Source: Adiantum capillus-veneris (lineage: Eukaryota; Streptophyta; Polypodiopsida; Polypodiales; Pteridaceae). From it: 64,000 nt of DNA. A program made the position numbers and the translations under genes. Position 1 is the first letter of the stretch; every line of letters begins with the position of its first letter. Of this stretch, positions 34,630 through 44,431 are shown one piece after another. Where the stretch lies: assembly GCA_014529385.2 (NCBI GenBank), contig CM043959.1, positions 52,891,253-52,955,252 on the forward strand, in the 5' to 3' direction. The notes below the pieces were generated by a model that made no database searches, was not told where the DNA came from, and saw only the letters and a program-made list of their open reading frames with translations.

Positions 34630-35700
34630 CTATGAAGTGTCTGTGGGCGAAGCATTGTAGTTGTTTGGGTCATAAGTTCCCAATGCAATTGTAGAGCGAT
34701 GATACAACAGTCTTTCCAATAAAGCTGCTCTTTGTTTGATTGAAGGATTGGTGGTCGGGTTTTGGGTTGGTTTTGGCACTTCGGTAGTAGAATCAGTAGA
34801 TGGATTCTTCTTTACCTTGTTGTTCTTTTTCACAATCCAAATCTGCTTCCGCTTCGCTTGAGCTTGCCACAAACTCTTTGCGACCCAAACCTGCTTTGTT
34901 CTTTGTGTTGATTTCCTCGCCTTGAAATACCTAGGAGTTTCCGTGGATTGTACTGAAGGGAGTTCCTGTTTACAAATCCTTGGGATCCAAATTTGCTTGC
35001 TATAGCTTTGTGCCATCATGAACTTCTTTGGAATCCAGATCTGCTTCACTGTCCTTGATTGTCGGGAATCACTCTGTTGTCTGGTATTGAAGACTCTATT
35101 TTCCACCTTTGTGTTCTCTGGCACAACCTTTTTTGGTCTCCATACTAACTTTGAATCCGTTTTTTTCCAAGGTTGAGCTGTTATATTATTGCTTGTCTTC
35201 CTTATCCAATGTTGAGAGTTCCTCGTCGAAGAGCAATCCAGTTGTATAGAAACTTTTGGTTGCCATTGCTTCTTCTTTTTCTCTGGTTGTTGTTTACCTT
35301 TGTTCTTGGATTCTTCCTTTGGAGTTGGCTCTGCTCCTTTGGTGAACTTAACTGATTGACTTTCACCTTCGTATTTGATAAGCACTGATTTAGAACTCCA
35401 GTCAATCATTGCATTGTATTGCTTTTGCCATGGTTGTCCTAGCAATAATGGATGTTGTGTAGCTTGGTCTTCAACCACGTAAAACATATGAGGATACACA
35501 TACTGGTTAATCTGTATATGTAAAACTGTGCATTCGACAGTTTTGATTGAATTCTCAGAGTAACTCTTTAACTCTTGCTTGGCAGTTTGTAATTTAGTGT
35601 CATTTGTCAATTGTCTATACAAACTGAGTGAAAGTAGGTTAGATTGAGCTCCTTAATCCAATAGTGCTCTGGCTTTGATTTGGTTGGTTCCTACTTTGCA
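34630..35700 (-). pseudogene. Second retropepsin and Trp-Ile-Pro-Lys repeat tail (inner element)
   Basis: The active-site triad is Asp-stop-Gly-Ala (stop at 35653), followed by NLLS and, about 80 residues later, LLLGQPWQ with AMIDWSSKSVLIKYEG, the C-terminal loop pattern of retropepsins. From 35622 the open frame of 330 codons carries WQPK (residue 120), WIRK (139), WRPK (161), WIPK (196), WIPR (212), WVAK (246) and WIVK (262) in a strongly basic context. The outer element has the same protease and two WVPK motifs. The basic repeats could bind nucleic acid or chromatin; I know no named domain for them. Confidence 0.75.
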
Positions 35701-38700
35701 TTCAATGATGGGTTCTTCTATGTCATTATCCATTTCTGTTATACTGACTGTGTTTATTAGTATTGCTCCTTCATTGCGCTGTTTCTGATGCAGTAGTCTT
35801 CTTTTCTCCATTCTTTCCTTCGCCTCGGCTTGCGCTTCCTCCACAATCTTTTTCTTTTTCTGGACACGCAGCTTTTCTTGATGTATTTTGAGAAGCATGT
35901 CTTGGGTTAGCGGCAAAAGATACTTTTTCACTCTGCATCCACTAATCCAATTGGGCATTTCTTCTTCGTCTAATGTAGCAAGCTTGACGGCTCCACTTGG
36001 TGATAGATCTTTAATCACCAGAGGTCCCATCCCTCGATTTTTAAGCTTCTTAGCATGTGGTTTCAGAGTGTAAACTAGGACATAGTCCCCAACCTTAAAC
36101 TCTTTAGTCCGCACATGCTTATCAAAAAATTCCTTTTGTCGCCTTTTTTGAGCGTAGATAGAAGCTACTGCTTTTAGGCGAAGCTCGTCTAGCTTTTCCA
36201 GGTCATCTATTCTATCAGAAAGCTCGTGCCCTGTCCACTCTAGATCCTTAGACACCCTTAAGGTTGAAATCAAGAATTCTATTGGTAAGAGAGCATTTAG
36301 CCCAAAAACCATGTTATATGGGGTCGTTCCTATTGATGTTTTATATGCTACCCTATATGCCTATAATGTTGAATGCAACTTCTGGTCCCAGTCAGTTCTC
36401 GACTCAGATACAATGTTCGTAAGGACCGTGCATATGGTTTTGTTTGTTGCTTCAGCTTGTCCGTTTGCTTGTGGATGATACGGGGCTGATTTCCTATGGA
36501 TTACCATGAATTCATCTAGAAGGATCTCTATCACTTCATTTATAAAATGTGTGCCTCGATCACTCACAATTTCTGTCGTCCAAACTTCTTTAAGAGTTTT
36601 CTTGAGCTCTCTGTACTTGTTTCTACGTTCTAACTTGGACTCCGTGTGTTCTCTGTTGCGCTTGCTCTTTTCTGATTTTTCTGTTTCAGTTTTTGTTTCA
36701 TTCCTTTGAACTTGATTTCTTGAGCTTCTTTTGTCTTTTCGTAAGCTCTTTTGCTCATTGCCTCTCGTTCTTCCAGAAATCTTGTCCTTAACACAATCTT
36801 CCGCCTTTACTAGCATTAGGAATTGATTTTTTCCTCTTATTCTAGGCATCGGATTGGTTCTAACCCCCTTTGTTTTTCTCTTTTCTCTATAGCATTTCTG
36901 GCGTTATTTAGTTTGGTTCAGAAAATCATAAAATTGGATATCCGTTATAGTTTCTTCGTTTCCGCTTGAATTTTCCGTTGACTCGTTGTCTGCTTCATTT
37001 CCCCACTCTGGATAATCGGGAATGTCGTGAAACACCTCTTCTTCATTTTCCTTTTCCAGTGTATCGTTCTTTTCAGTTTCTTTTTCGAGTGTAGTTCTCA
37101 GCATGAAGTACGGAACCACGTTGTACCCGTCCTTGTCGCAAAATTTCGTTGTGGGACCATCCGGAATTGCACAAACATCTAGGGTTGCTAGAATGTGTGT
37201 CCATTCTAATGGTTCAAGCGTGTCCTCTGGAAAGGGTTCTCCTATATAAGTTTCGTCTTCGATAGCCCTTTCTAAAACATATTCTTCTCGCCTCAGACTT
37301 CCACAATTCGAGGCTCCACACATCCACAACTCCTTGGGCTTACCTAACTAAGCTGGAAATTTGGATCCCGCCAAAGTAGCTGAATCAAACTCCTCTACCG
37401 GTGTTCGGTTCACATCTTTGTAGCTATGGTCTCTCAAGTTCACACGTGTAGTGGTTTCCATATTTCTCAGGTATATGTGATCGTAGCCCCAATCCTGGAC
37501 CATTTTCAACTGTCTCATGAATGGTCTTCCCAGTATGATATCATAGTTATTCTCCTTGCCAAAATCGACAATAGCAAAAGTATATTCGTATTCAATGCCG
37601 CAAGAAGTTACTACGACTTTCTCTAATAACCCCATAGGTTTCTCCATGTGTCCATCTGCTAATTGGAGTTTCAACCTAGTCTTCCTTATTACTGGTTTTC
37701 CCCATTTTTTCCAGATTTCTTTTGTAGCAATGGCTACCCCAGCTCCACTGTCTAGTATTGCCATCGTGTTCACTCCTTGGAATTCAACTGGTAAGGTTGT
37801 ATTCCCCTCTTCACCTTCGCAATACTCTCCGACCTTGTTTAAGGGTACAGGCTTAGAGTTCTTTTGTGGTTTGCTCAGCTCTTGTATACCCTCTTGCAGT
37901 CTCGATGTTGGGTCTTTTATCCCAAATTTCTCCAAGCATTTTCCTACAGTGGTCCACATATGTGGTCTTAGCCTCAAAAGCTCAGCTAGAGTGATAGTGC
38001 ATGTCACTGGTGTTGACAAGATCTCTATCAATCCTTGCGAGTTCATGAATTTTTCTGATGAGATTCTTCGTGAGGGAAGTGCTCTAATCTCGGATTTTGC
38101 TTCATACTCTCCTAAGTATGAAGGTAAGGTATTCAGTGAATGAGGTTTGCTCTCCATTGTTCTAAAAGAGCCCCCATCTCCCCAGTAAGATTGCAGATCC
38201 AAGTCCACTTGAGATCCTGCCTCAAATTCCACTATGGGAGGATTCCTGATGTCCTTTTCCCAATTTGTCTGATTAGCTTGGCAACTTAGCTCGTTTGCAA
38301 AGTTTGCCTCTCTCACTTGTTTCCAAAATTCATTGTAATCCTCATCTCTTCCGTAAATCCTCTGTATGACTGGATGAAAACTCTCTATCTCCTGATCGGT
38401 TGTGTTCAATACTATGCGGTCATCCTTGTGTGTATTTTCAGGCTTTTGTGCACTGGAAGTCTTTTCAGCTACCCGTGAAATGATAGTCTCTTGCTGAATT
38501 GGGTTTTCCGTTCCACAATTCATTGTTTCTCTTGGTGGTTCTAATAAGGCTTGTGCAGTCTCTATCATTCTCTGGCACATTTCAAGTCTCTGCTTTTCCA
38601 ATTCCGCGTTTGGGTATGTCATCCACCTCTGTTCTTGTGTTTGGTTGTTCTTTAACCTAGCTTCGTAAGCTCTCATCAGTGCGTCCAATGGTTCGTGTAC

Positions 38701-38781
38701 TTTGTCAACTAGCACTGATCCCCCTGAGCTTAAGCTCGTTGTTTCTTTGATACTCTTTTGTTTCGTTCTTTCCGGGCTCAT
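34630..38781 (-). pseudogene. ORF2 of the inner element: protease, deleted pol, integrase half, second protease, Trp-rich tail
   Basis: One frame of 1,384 codons runs from 38781 to 34630 with four stops: 37348, 36904, 36361 and 35653. Residue ~343 starts the first retropepsin (AILDSGAGVAIAT, then YDIILGRPFM at ~410). After an acidic stretch, LKKTLKEVWTTE joins directly to IVSDRGTHFINEVIEILLDE of the integrase core (junction near 36,575), so RT, RNase H and the integrase N-terminus are gone but the frame is kept. The integrase C-terminal region (VGDYVLVYTLKPH, WISGCRVKKY) follows. A second retropepsin then reads ALLD-stop-GAQSNLLS ... PLLLGQPWQKQY. The tail has repeated W-x-P/A-K motifs. Confidence 0.88.
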
Positions 38782-38813
38782 CTCTCGTTTCCCGTTTTGA
38801 CTCTCAAGTTTTT

Positions 38814-41603
38814 CTAATCTATCTTTAGCTTTAGTTCCTCAGCTAGAATAGCGTCTTCACGGTCTTTTCTCAACTTCATGTGTGCTTTTCTAGCTTTCCA
38901 TGTGTTTCTCTGACTCCGCGGTCCTTGACTAACCACTTCAACCGCTAACTTTCCATTCTCAGGTTCTCTAGTGGTTTTCTTAGCTTGAGCTCTAGTAACA
39001 ACTTGCGTTGGTATCAGAGTTTCATTTTCAGACCCACTGCTGGTAGGAATAGTTTCTAGAATATTCAATGTCGTCTTTTGCACTTTTTTTGGATTCTTTG
39101 AACAATCCTCAATGAAGTGAGTAACCCCACACTCAGTGCAATAAGCGTTAATTCTAATGATTTCCGTATGTGGACAAACATTCATCAGATGGTCACCTCC
39201 ACACTTGTAACAGGGTCCTAGTGCTGGTCTTGGTCCCACTTGATTCGTCCTTTGTGGATAGGATGGTCTTTGTCCTGTTAACCCTCTATGAGCTATGAAC
39301 ATCAATGTTCTTGCATCCAAATTGTATCTCTCTTCATCAGAAGCACTTGTAACTGTTGGTGTTCCAACATTCCCAATCATGCCCCATGGTTTTGGTTGTT
39401 TGGGTTCTTCTGGTGGGTAATACACAGTTGGAGACATGTGTGCACCAGATTCTTCATAATAGGCTTGAACAGGCACTAAGGCTTGTTCTTCCTGATTCTC
39501 TAAGGTTGGTGCATATCTAATGCCCACTGGTCTTGCTCCTGGTAAAGGTGGTTGTTGTCCCAATACCGGTTGCGGTCTTTCTATCCCCATAGGTCCTGGT
39601 ACATTTCCCGTTGGGTATCGAGATACTGGATGTACCTGAGGTGGTGCTAATTGAGCAGGAGGTGCATACTGACGCTCCCTTACATACCCTTTGTTGTAAT
39701 AGAACTCCTCTGTTGGGTGGTTTGTCCATTTTTGTTCAATAGCACACCATTTCAGTGGTTTTGGCAATGGTTTTTGGTATGGTGCCATCCTTTTTAGAGC
39801 ATCTTCTATCATTTGCTCTACATTTGGCATGGTTGTTGTTTGAACATTATTTTTAGTGGTAGTCTCGCTCGCTACGGAGGAAGAGCTACTGGATGCAAAA
39901 TCTGTATCCGCTGACACCTCTCCATAAACCGTACAATTATCCACTAAGTACAATGCTTCTCTCGTTACTTGCTCGAAACTTGTACAAGCTTTCAAGTGCA
40001 AGTCCTTCTTGAGAGTGTCGTTTCTCAATCCTTCAATAAAGAGAACAGATAGTCTGTCATCTTGTGGTCGTTCATGTACTGGACATCTCTCAATGTATTG
40101 TTTGAAGCGAAGTGAAGCTTCCTTCACTTTTTCGTGTTCTCTCTGTTTAAAAGCATATATTTGTGAGACCGTATTATGCTTAATCCCTCGTTTTGAGAAT
40201 TCCTCAGCAAACTCTCTTAGCAAATGGTCAATGTCATGGAATCCCCCTCTGTTCAGTGGTTGAAACCATGTCAATGCCCTACCTTCTAGAGTACGACCAA
40301 ATCCCTCGTATTGTGTATGGAAATCTGTTATCTGCTCAGCTCTTAAGACTTGCTTAAAGAGTGACACATGTGCATACGGATCTCCTGAACCACCATACTT
40401 CTTTGGCATACACTTGGCTACTTGAGATGGTCTCATACGTCTATGGTCTGCTACCAATCTCATTGCTCCTGTGTCCCGACTAAAGCTTTCTCTAGCATCA
40501 TGGACTTCATGGGTTACCCTTGTCGGTTCCCTTGCCCTGAGTCTACTACTAGGAGGTAAATGTGATGGTTCTGCTTCGAACCTTGGACCTGGAGTGGTAT
40601 ATGTGGGGATTGGAACTGCACTACCTTGATTCGTATCCATTGACTCTTTGGAATGTAATGATCCCATTGGTTCGGGCTTCGAGTACTGAGGTTGACTGAA
40701 AGAGTCAGCAACCTGAATTCTTTGTCCTCCTGTTGTCATTGGGTTTTGCACTCCATTTGTTGGTGCTGGTCTTTGTGAGCTAGAAGTAACATAATACTGA
40801 TGTAGTGGTCCCCCAAAGTATGTATATCCTTCTAATTCTTTCTTGCCCATTGTTGAGTATTGCCTCCCATACTTGTCGTAAGCAGCAATTTTCACTTCCG
40901 ATCCCTCTGTGTAGGTAAAGACATAAAGTATTTTTTGGTCTGTCAACTCTCCAGTGTAGGGTTCTTCACATCTATAATAGAGATCTTGCTCCCCATTATT
41001 ATATTTGTATAGCCCCACATAGATGTTATCAGTGCTGATCCTTGTAGTTTCATTCTCTCTTCTTAACCTCGCATCAGGGAAGTTCATTATTGGTGATTTC
41101 TCCTCAAGTTCTTCATCTACTTTGGCTTTGGTGCCCATCAATCCCCACTTGTCCACAATGTTAGGGTTTAGGACTACCAAATACATGGTACCCTCGTCAT
41201 CTAGATATCTATCTCCGCTATAGCTCACAGGCACTAAGTCCTTGAACTCACTAGGTCTATCTTCTATCTTTACACAATAGCGGTCCATTCCATCTTTGTA
41301 GATCTTGGCACCTTGCTCATTGTCGTACTGGTATTTTATGAACAATAGCTTCATTGTGGCGGAAGGGTTTGATGGTCCTGCTGCCATATTTTCTCTGTTG
41401 TTCAGGTTCAAGTGTTCCAAGTGTTCGGTGAAAATCTCGTAAGATCTCTCCAAAGAAGTATCAGAAACACTTCCTTCAAAGATCGGCTCTAATGGTTGCA
41501 CCCAACTTTGGTTTACACTTCCCTCGGTTGATATGACACTTGCTTGTTCCCCTTGTTTTGGTTGGTTATTCCGGAGATTCCTGCCCGATCTCAAATTCAT
41601 CAA
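38814..41603 (-). CDS. gag: Gag of the inner element, 929 codons, open
   Basis: The frame opens MMNLRSGRNLRNN. Residues ~55-290 form an extra N-terminal region rich in Tyr and charged residues (GLYKYNNGEQDLYYRCEE, KILYVFTYTEGSEVKIAAYD), not part of usual gypsy gag. The capsid-type retrotransposon gag domain spans about 395-570 (FKQVLRAEQITDFHTQYEGF, LTWFQPLNRGGF, EEFSKRGIKHNTVSQIYAFK). A KWCAIEQKWTNH block and Pro-rich linker follow, then two zinc knuckles: CYKCGGDHLMNVC (~797) and CTECGVTHFIEDC (~820). Gag packages the RNA and forms the particle. It stays fully open while ORF2 holds four stops, which suggests it served a non-autonomous life. ORF2 begins 32 bases further on in another frame. 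Confidence 0.92.
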   Translation of the reverse strand: MMNLRSGRNLRNNQPKQGEQASVISTEGSVNQSWVQPLEPIFEGSVSDTSLERSYEIFTEHLEHLNLNNRENMAAGPSNPSATMKLLFIKYQYDNEQGAKIYKDGMDRYCVKIEDRPSEFKDLVPVSYSGDRYLDDEGTMYLVVLNPNIVDKWGLMGTKAKVDEELEEKSPIMNFPDARLRRENETTRISTDNIYVGLYKYNNGEQDLYYRCEEPYTGELTDQKILYVFTYTEGSEVKIAAYDKYGRQYSTMGKKELEGYTYFGGPLHQYYVTSSSQRPAPTNGVQNPMTTGGQRIQVADSFSQPQYSKPEPMGSLHSKESMDTNQGSAVPIPTYTTPGPRFEAEPSHLPPSSRLRAREPTRVTHEVHDARESFSRDTGAMRLVADHRRMRPSQVAKCMPKKYGGSGDPYAHVSLFKQVLRAEQITDFHTQYEGFGRTLEGRALTWFQPLNRGGFHDIDHLLREFAEEFSKRGIKHNTVSQIYAFKQREHEKVKEASLRFKQYIERCPVHERPQDDRLSVLFIEGLRNDTLKKDLHLKACTSFEQVTREALYLVDNCTVYGEVSADTDFASSSSSSVASETTTKNNVQTTTMPNVEQMIEDALKRMAPYQKPLPKPLKWCAIEQKWTNHPTEEFYYNKGYVRERQYAPPAQLAPPQVHPVSRYPTGNVPGPMGIERPQPVLGQQPPLPGARPVGIRYAPTLENQEEQALVPVQAYYEESGAHMSPTVYYPPEEPKQPKPWGMIGNVGTPTVTSASDEERYNLDARTLMFIAHRGLTGQRPSYPQRTNQVGPRPALGPCYKCGGDHLMNVCPHTEIIRINAYCTECGVTHFIEDCSKNPKKVQKTTLNILETIPTSSGSENETLIPTQVVTRAQAKKTTREPENGKLAVEVVSQGPRSQRNTWKARKAHMKLRKDREDAILAEELKLKID

Positions 41604-41767
41604 TTCCCCTAAAGGACTTTAACTTTTTCGTCTCGGCAATTTGTTTTCCCAAGTTTTTGTGGTCAGAATTGATCCAAACTGATTGATACTTGGTCAATTG
41701 TTTAATCTTGTCAGTTGGACAACTTCTGTTTCATCAAGTGAGAATTTTGTTGCAGTTATGCTGAAAA

Positions 41768-42487
41768 AGACATTACACGCGTATGATGTCTTTTTTTCAC
41801 AGATTTGGACTATTTTGGTTATGCTCACTCTCAGTAGCCCCCTTATACTCTGTCCACTCACAAAATTCAGTTTGAACTCTGTTTGAGCAAGTTATGGCTA
41901 ATTTAGGCTTTTCTTGGCAATTTTCCGCTTTTGACTTGTTTTGGGTCAATTGTGATCCAAATGGGATGAAACTTGAAATATAACCTCTAGACAGCTATTA
42001 CAATGGATTTGTGTTGGCAAAGCATCAAAATATGTCCAAAATTAGGTAAAAGACATCATACGCGTATGATGTCTTTTTTATCAATTTGGGTCAAGACTTG
42101 ATATTTATGCTTTCTACAGTGTTTGTAACAATCTTGTCAGGTCAGATATCAAAAATAAGCAGTGGATGTGCTAAAAGACATTATACGCGTATGATGTCTT
42201 TTGTCCCAGATTTTGACTATTCTTGGTTTTAAGCCTTCTCCAATGTTTATAATTGAGTTTCAAGTGTTTTTGTCAGGTTTGAATGTAAAAACAAGATCTG
42301 AATCCAAAATTTCCTATTCTTTGCGTTTCTTGGACTCCGACTTGTCTTTTTGGGTTTCTTTGAGTGTTAATGCTCTTGTTTTAAGTTGAAATTAGGGTAT
42401 AACCCCCCTTTTGAACACTCTGGTAAAGTCAAAATTTCTGTTTTGGTCTCTGTTTGGTCATTTAGACATCATACGCGTATGATGTCT
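41768..42487. promoter_or_regulatory. Cluster of four palindromes in the 5' leader of the inner element
   Basis: Copies at 41768-41791 (two changes in one arm), 42051-42074 (perfect), 42176-42199 (one change) and 42464-42487 (perfect; extended to a 30-bp palindrome by TTT/AAA). Starts are 283, 125 and 288 bp apart. The sequence is the same as the cluster before the accessory gene. All lie between PBS and gag, so they would be in the genomic RNA leader. Confidence 0.95.
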
Positions 42488-43002
42488 AAAGTTGCAGATT
42501 TCCAATTTTTTCGGCACAGAATCCTTCCTAAAGCTTTCTCAAGTGCTCAGCAACTCCCAGATACACGGAAAATTTCTCTGACTTTTGTTTATTGCAAGTT
42601 TCACTACTAACTCGACGGTTTAGTGATCTAACATGCAATCAACCATATCAAGCAAATACTCCAATGATTACTAGCTCTACATCAGGATCAAATGAAGTCC
42701 TACCTAAGCTATTCCTAATCATAAAATGGGTTTGGTAATTGTGATTTTAAAGAGATCCACTGCCACTCATGGACTAATTCTTCTTCTATCAACAACTACT
42801 CAACACCAACAAAACAACAAACAAATCTAAGCTAAACTAAAAATACTGTCAACACGGAAGACCCAGGAATAGCCCACTTCCTAGTATCTCTCGAGATCTT
42901 CGGAGTCCACCACTCCTAGATCTTTTCCAACTAAAGTATACAAAGTAGTTTATACGACTCACCTCGTAGGATTAGTCAAAGGTCACCTACTTAGGGCTCT
43001 CG

Positions 43003-43020
43003 TCCCCGGCAGTGGCGCCA
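43003..43020 (-). other. Primer-binding site of the inner element
   Basis: Minus strand TGGCGCCACTGCCGGGGA, two bases inside the right LTR. It differs by two bases (AC for GT) from the PBS TGGCGCCGTTGCCGGGGA common in plant Tat/Athila elements. Confidence 0.88.
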
Positions 43021-43022
43021 AA

Positions 43023-43646
43023 TGTTAAGGCAGTTACGCCGCTAGCGGAAGCTAAATAGCGAGAACTCAACCAACAACAGAATTTGTCAGACGAGGACGG
43101 AGCTTGACCCGCAGGCGCATGGAAACAACTAGGTGGGTGTCAAATCACCTACTCGACCTTCTAATGACAATCACTACTAAGGAAATCAAATCTAAGTTCT
43201 AAAATACGCAAGTGACTGAAATCCGTACTACGAACGAATGCTATACGAAACAGGATCTAGAATCATTGAATCGATCTCAAACTCAAGGGGAAGTCTATAC
43301 ACTAGGTAAGAACAACACCCTAAAGACTTGAACTGCAAACTCAACCTATAACCACTCCGTGCGGTAAACGCGTATGAAGACAGGCCGAAATATACAGGTG
43401 ACCGAAACTTGACCCCGATGGTACTAATGTGTAGCTCTACTCGTTGTGGTTCTATAGATATGCTGCACGCTCAATTCCGACACACGAGTTGGAAGAAAAC
43501 TCACACCAAAGCTCGTAGGAACTTACCACACATAGAAGCCGATAGCGCGCACTCTTGGTATCTGTGCGTAGCTCTCGCCGTTGCTAACACAATGGCGGTG
43601 TCGCTTCTCCAATGGCGGCTCCGTAGCTCGCGTAGCAAGTAGATAA

Positions 43647-43697
<51 letters not shown>

Positions 43698-43980
43698 ACA
43701 GTCACGGCGTTAAAAAACTCACTTTGATTAATAATCTGAATCCCTAGGTTACAAAAACTTTGGCTTATATACCTCAGCCTTGGAGGTGAGAACATCTCTA
43801 ACTAATTACATCAGCAAGTGAAATTACTTCGGGATTACAAGCTGGAAACTCAATTGAGTCCCGTTACTTAATGAATGGCTCAAATCAAAATTAATGTCGG
43901 AAAGACATTTATTACAATCAATGGTTACAAAATGATGAGTGTGAGGAAAAATGTGGGTGTGATCCTCTGCTGGCTCAACA
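43023..43980 (-). repeat. Right (5') LTR of the inner element
   Basis: 958 bp, TGTTAAGGCAG...CTCAACA. It carries an expanded CT tract (43,649-43,694). Half-palindrome ACGCGTATGA at 43368-43377, offset 345 from the LTR edge, the same as in the left copy. Confidence 0.95.
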
Positions 43981-43985
43981 CAGAG
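43981..43985 (+). repeat. Target-site duplication of the inner element, right copy
   Basis: CAGAG against CAAAG on the left. Confidence 0.8.
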
Positions 43986-44431
43986 CTTATGACGTTTAAA
44001 GAAATTTCAATTATACTGCGGAGTTGATTGTGAAGCTGATTGGATTCCAGGATACATCGGACATAGTCTAGTAGCAGTAATACTACGCTTTTGGCCCTGA
44101 CATCTCTGTCGCAGCTGGAGCAACGTGACAAATGTATCGATCCTACTTCCTTCTTGGCAGCATTAAGGAATGTCATGCTAGCTAGACTAACACTGGTATT
44201 GTCTAGTATTTTCTTTCCGAGGCAAGTTTTTGAGAATGTGGAAGTTCCGCAACCGGCACAAATTGAAATGTTTTTGGATGCAGCGATGCACTGATCTTGC
44301 CAACGTCGTGATAGAATGTCGATTCCAGACCAAGAACTTGCAGCTGCACTCAGACTCTCTTTCCTATTTTTTCTTATTCGTTGTTTTGCTACTTGCCTCT
44401 TTCTTTTCTGAGTGAGTTTGTCCATCACCAT
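43986..44431 (-). pseudogene. Helitron N-terminal part beyond the inner element
   Basis: The minus strand opens at 44431 (ATG) with a basic start (KLTQKRKRQVAKQRIRKNRK), then a cysteine-bearing stretch (CAGCGTSTF ... RCSSCDRDVRAK) like the zinc-binding N-terminus of plant Helitron proteins. The frame runs up to and into the LTR of the inner element and resumes at 27,552. It shows that the inner element inserted in the Helitron coding region. The Helitron assignment of this piece relies on the junction and the Cys-rich pattern. Confidence 0.6.

Larger units (their letters stand above)
27558..43980 (-). mobile_element. Inner Ty3/gypsy LTR element, 16.4 kb, non-autonomous
   Basis: LTRs of 930 bp (27558-28487) and 958 bp (43023-43980) differ at about 10 sites apart from a CT-repeat length difference, so it is a young insertion. 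On the minus strand: PBS, leader with four palindromes, gag, ORF2 with protease, a deleted pol, the integrase C-terminal half, a second protease with a Trp-rich tail, a 2.8-kb non-coding region with five palindromes, an accessory coiled-coil gene, PPT and LTR. RT and RNase H are absent. It sits in the Helitron, which sits in the outer element. Confidence 0.93.

Noticed and set aside
37556-38143. 195-codon plus-strand frame
   Set aside because: Antisense to ORF2 of the inner element over its first protease (DSGAG, ILGRPF), which is the real coding strand.
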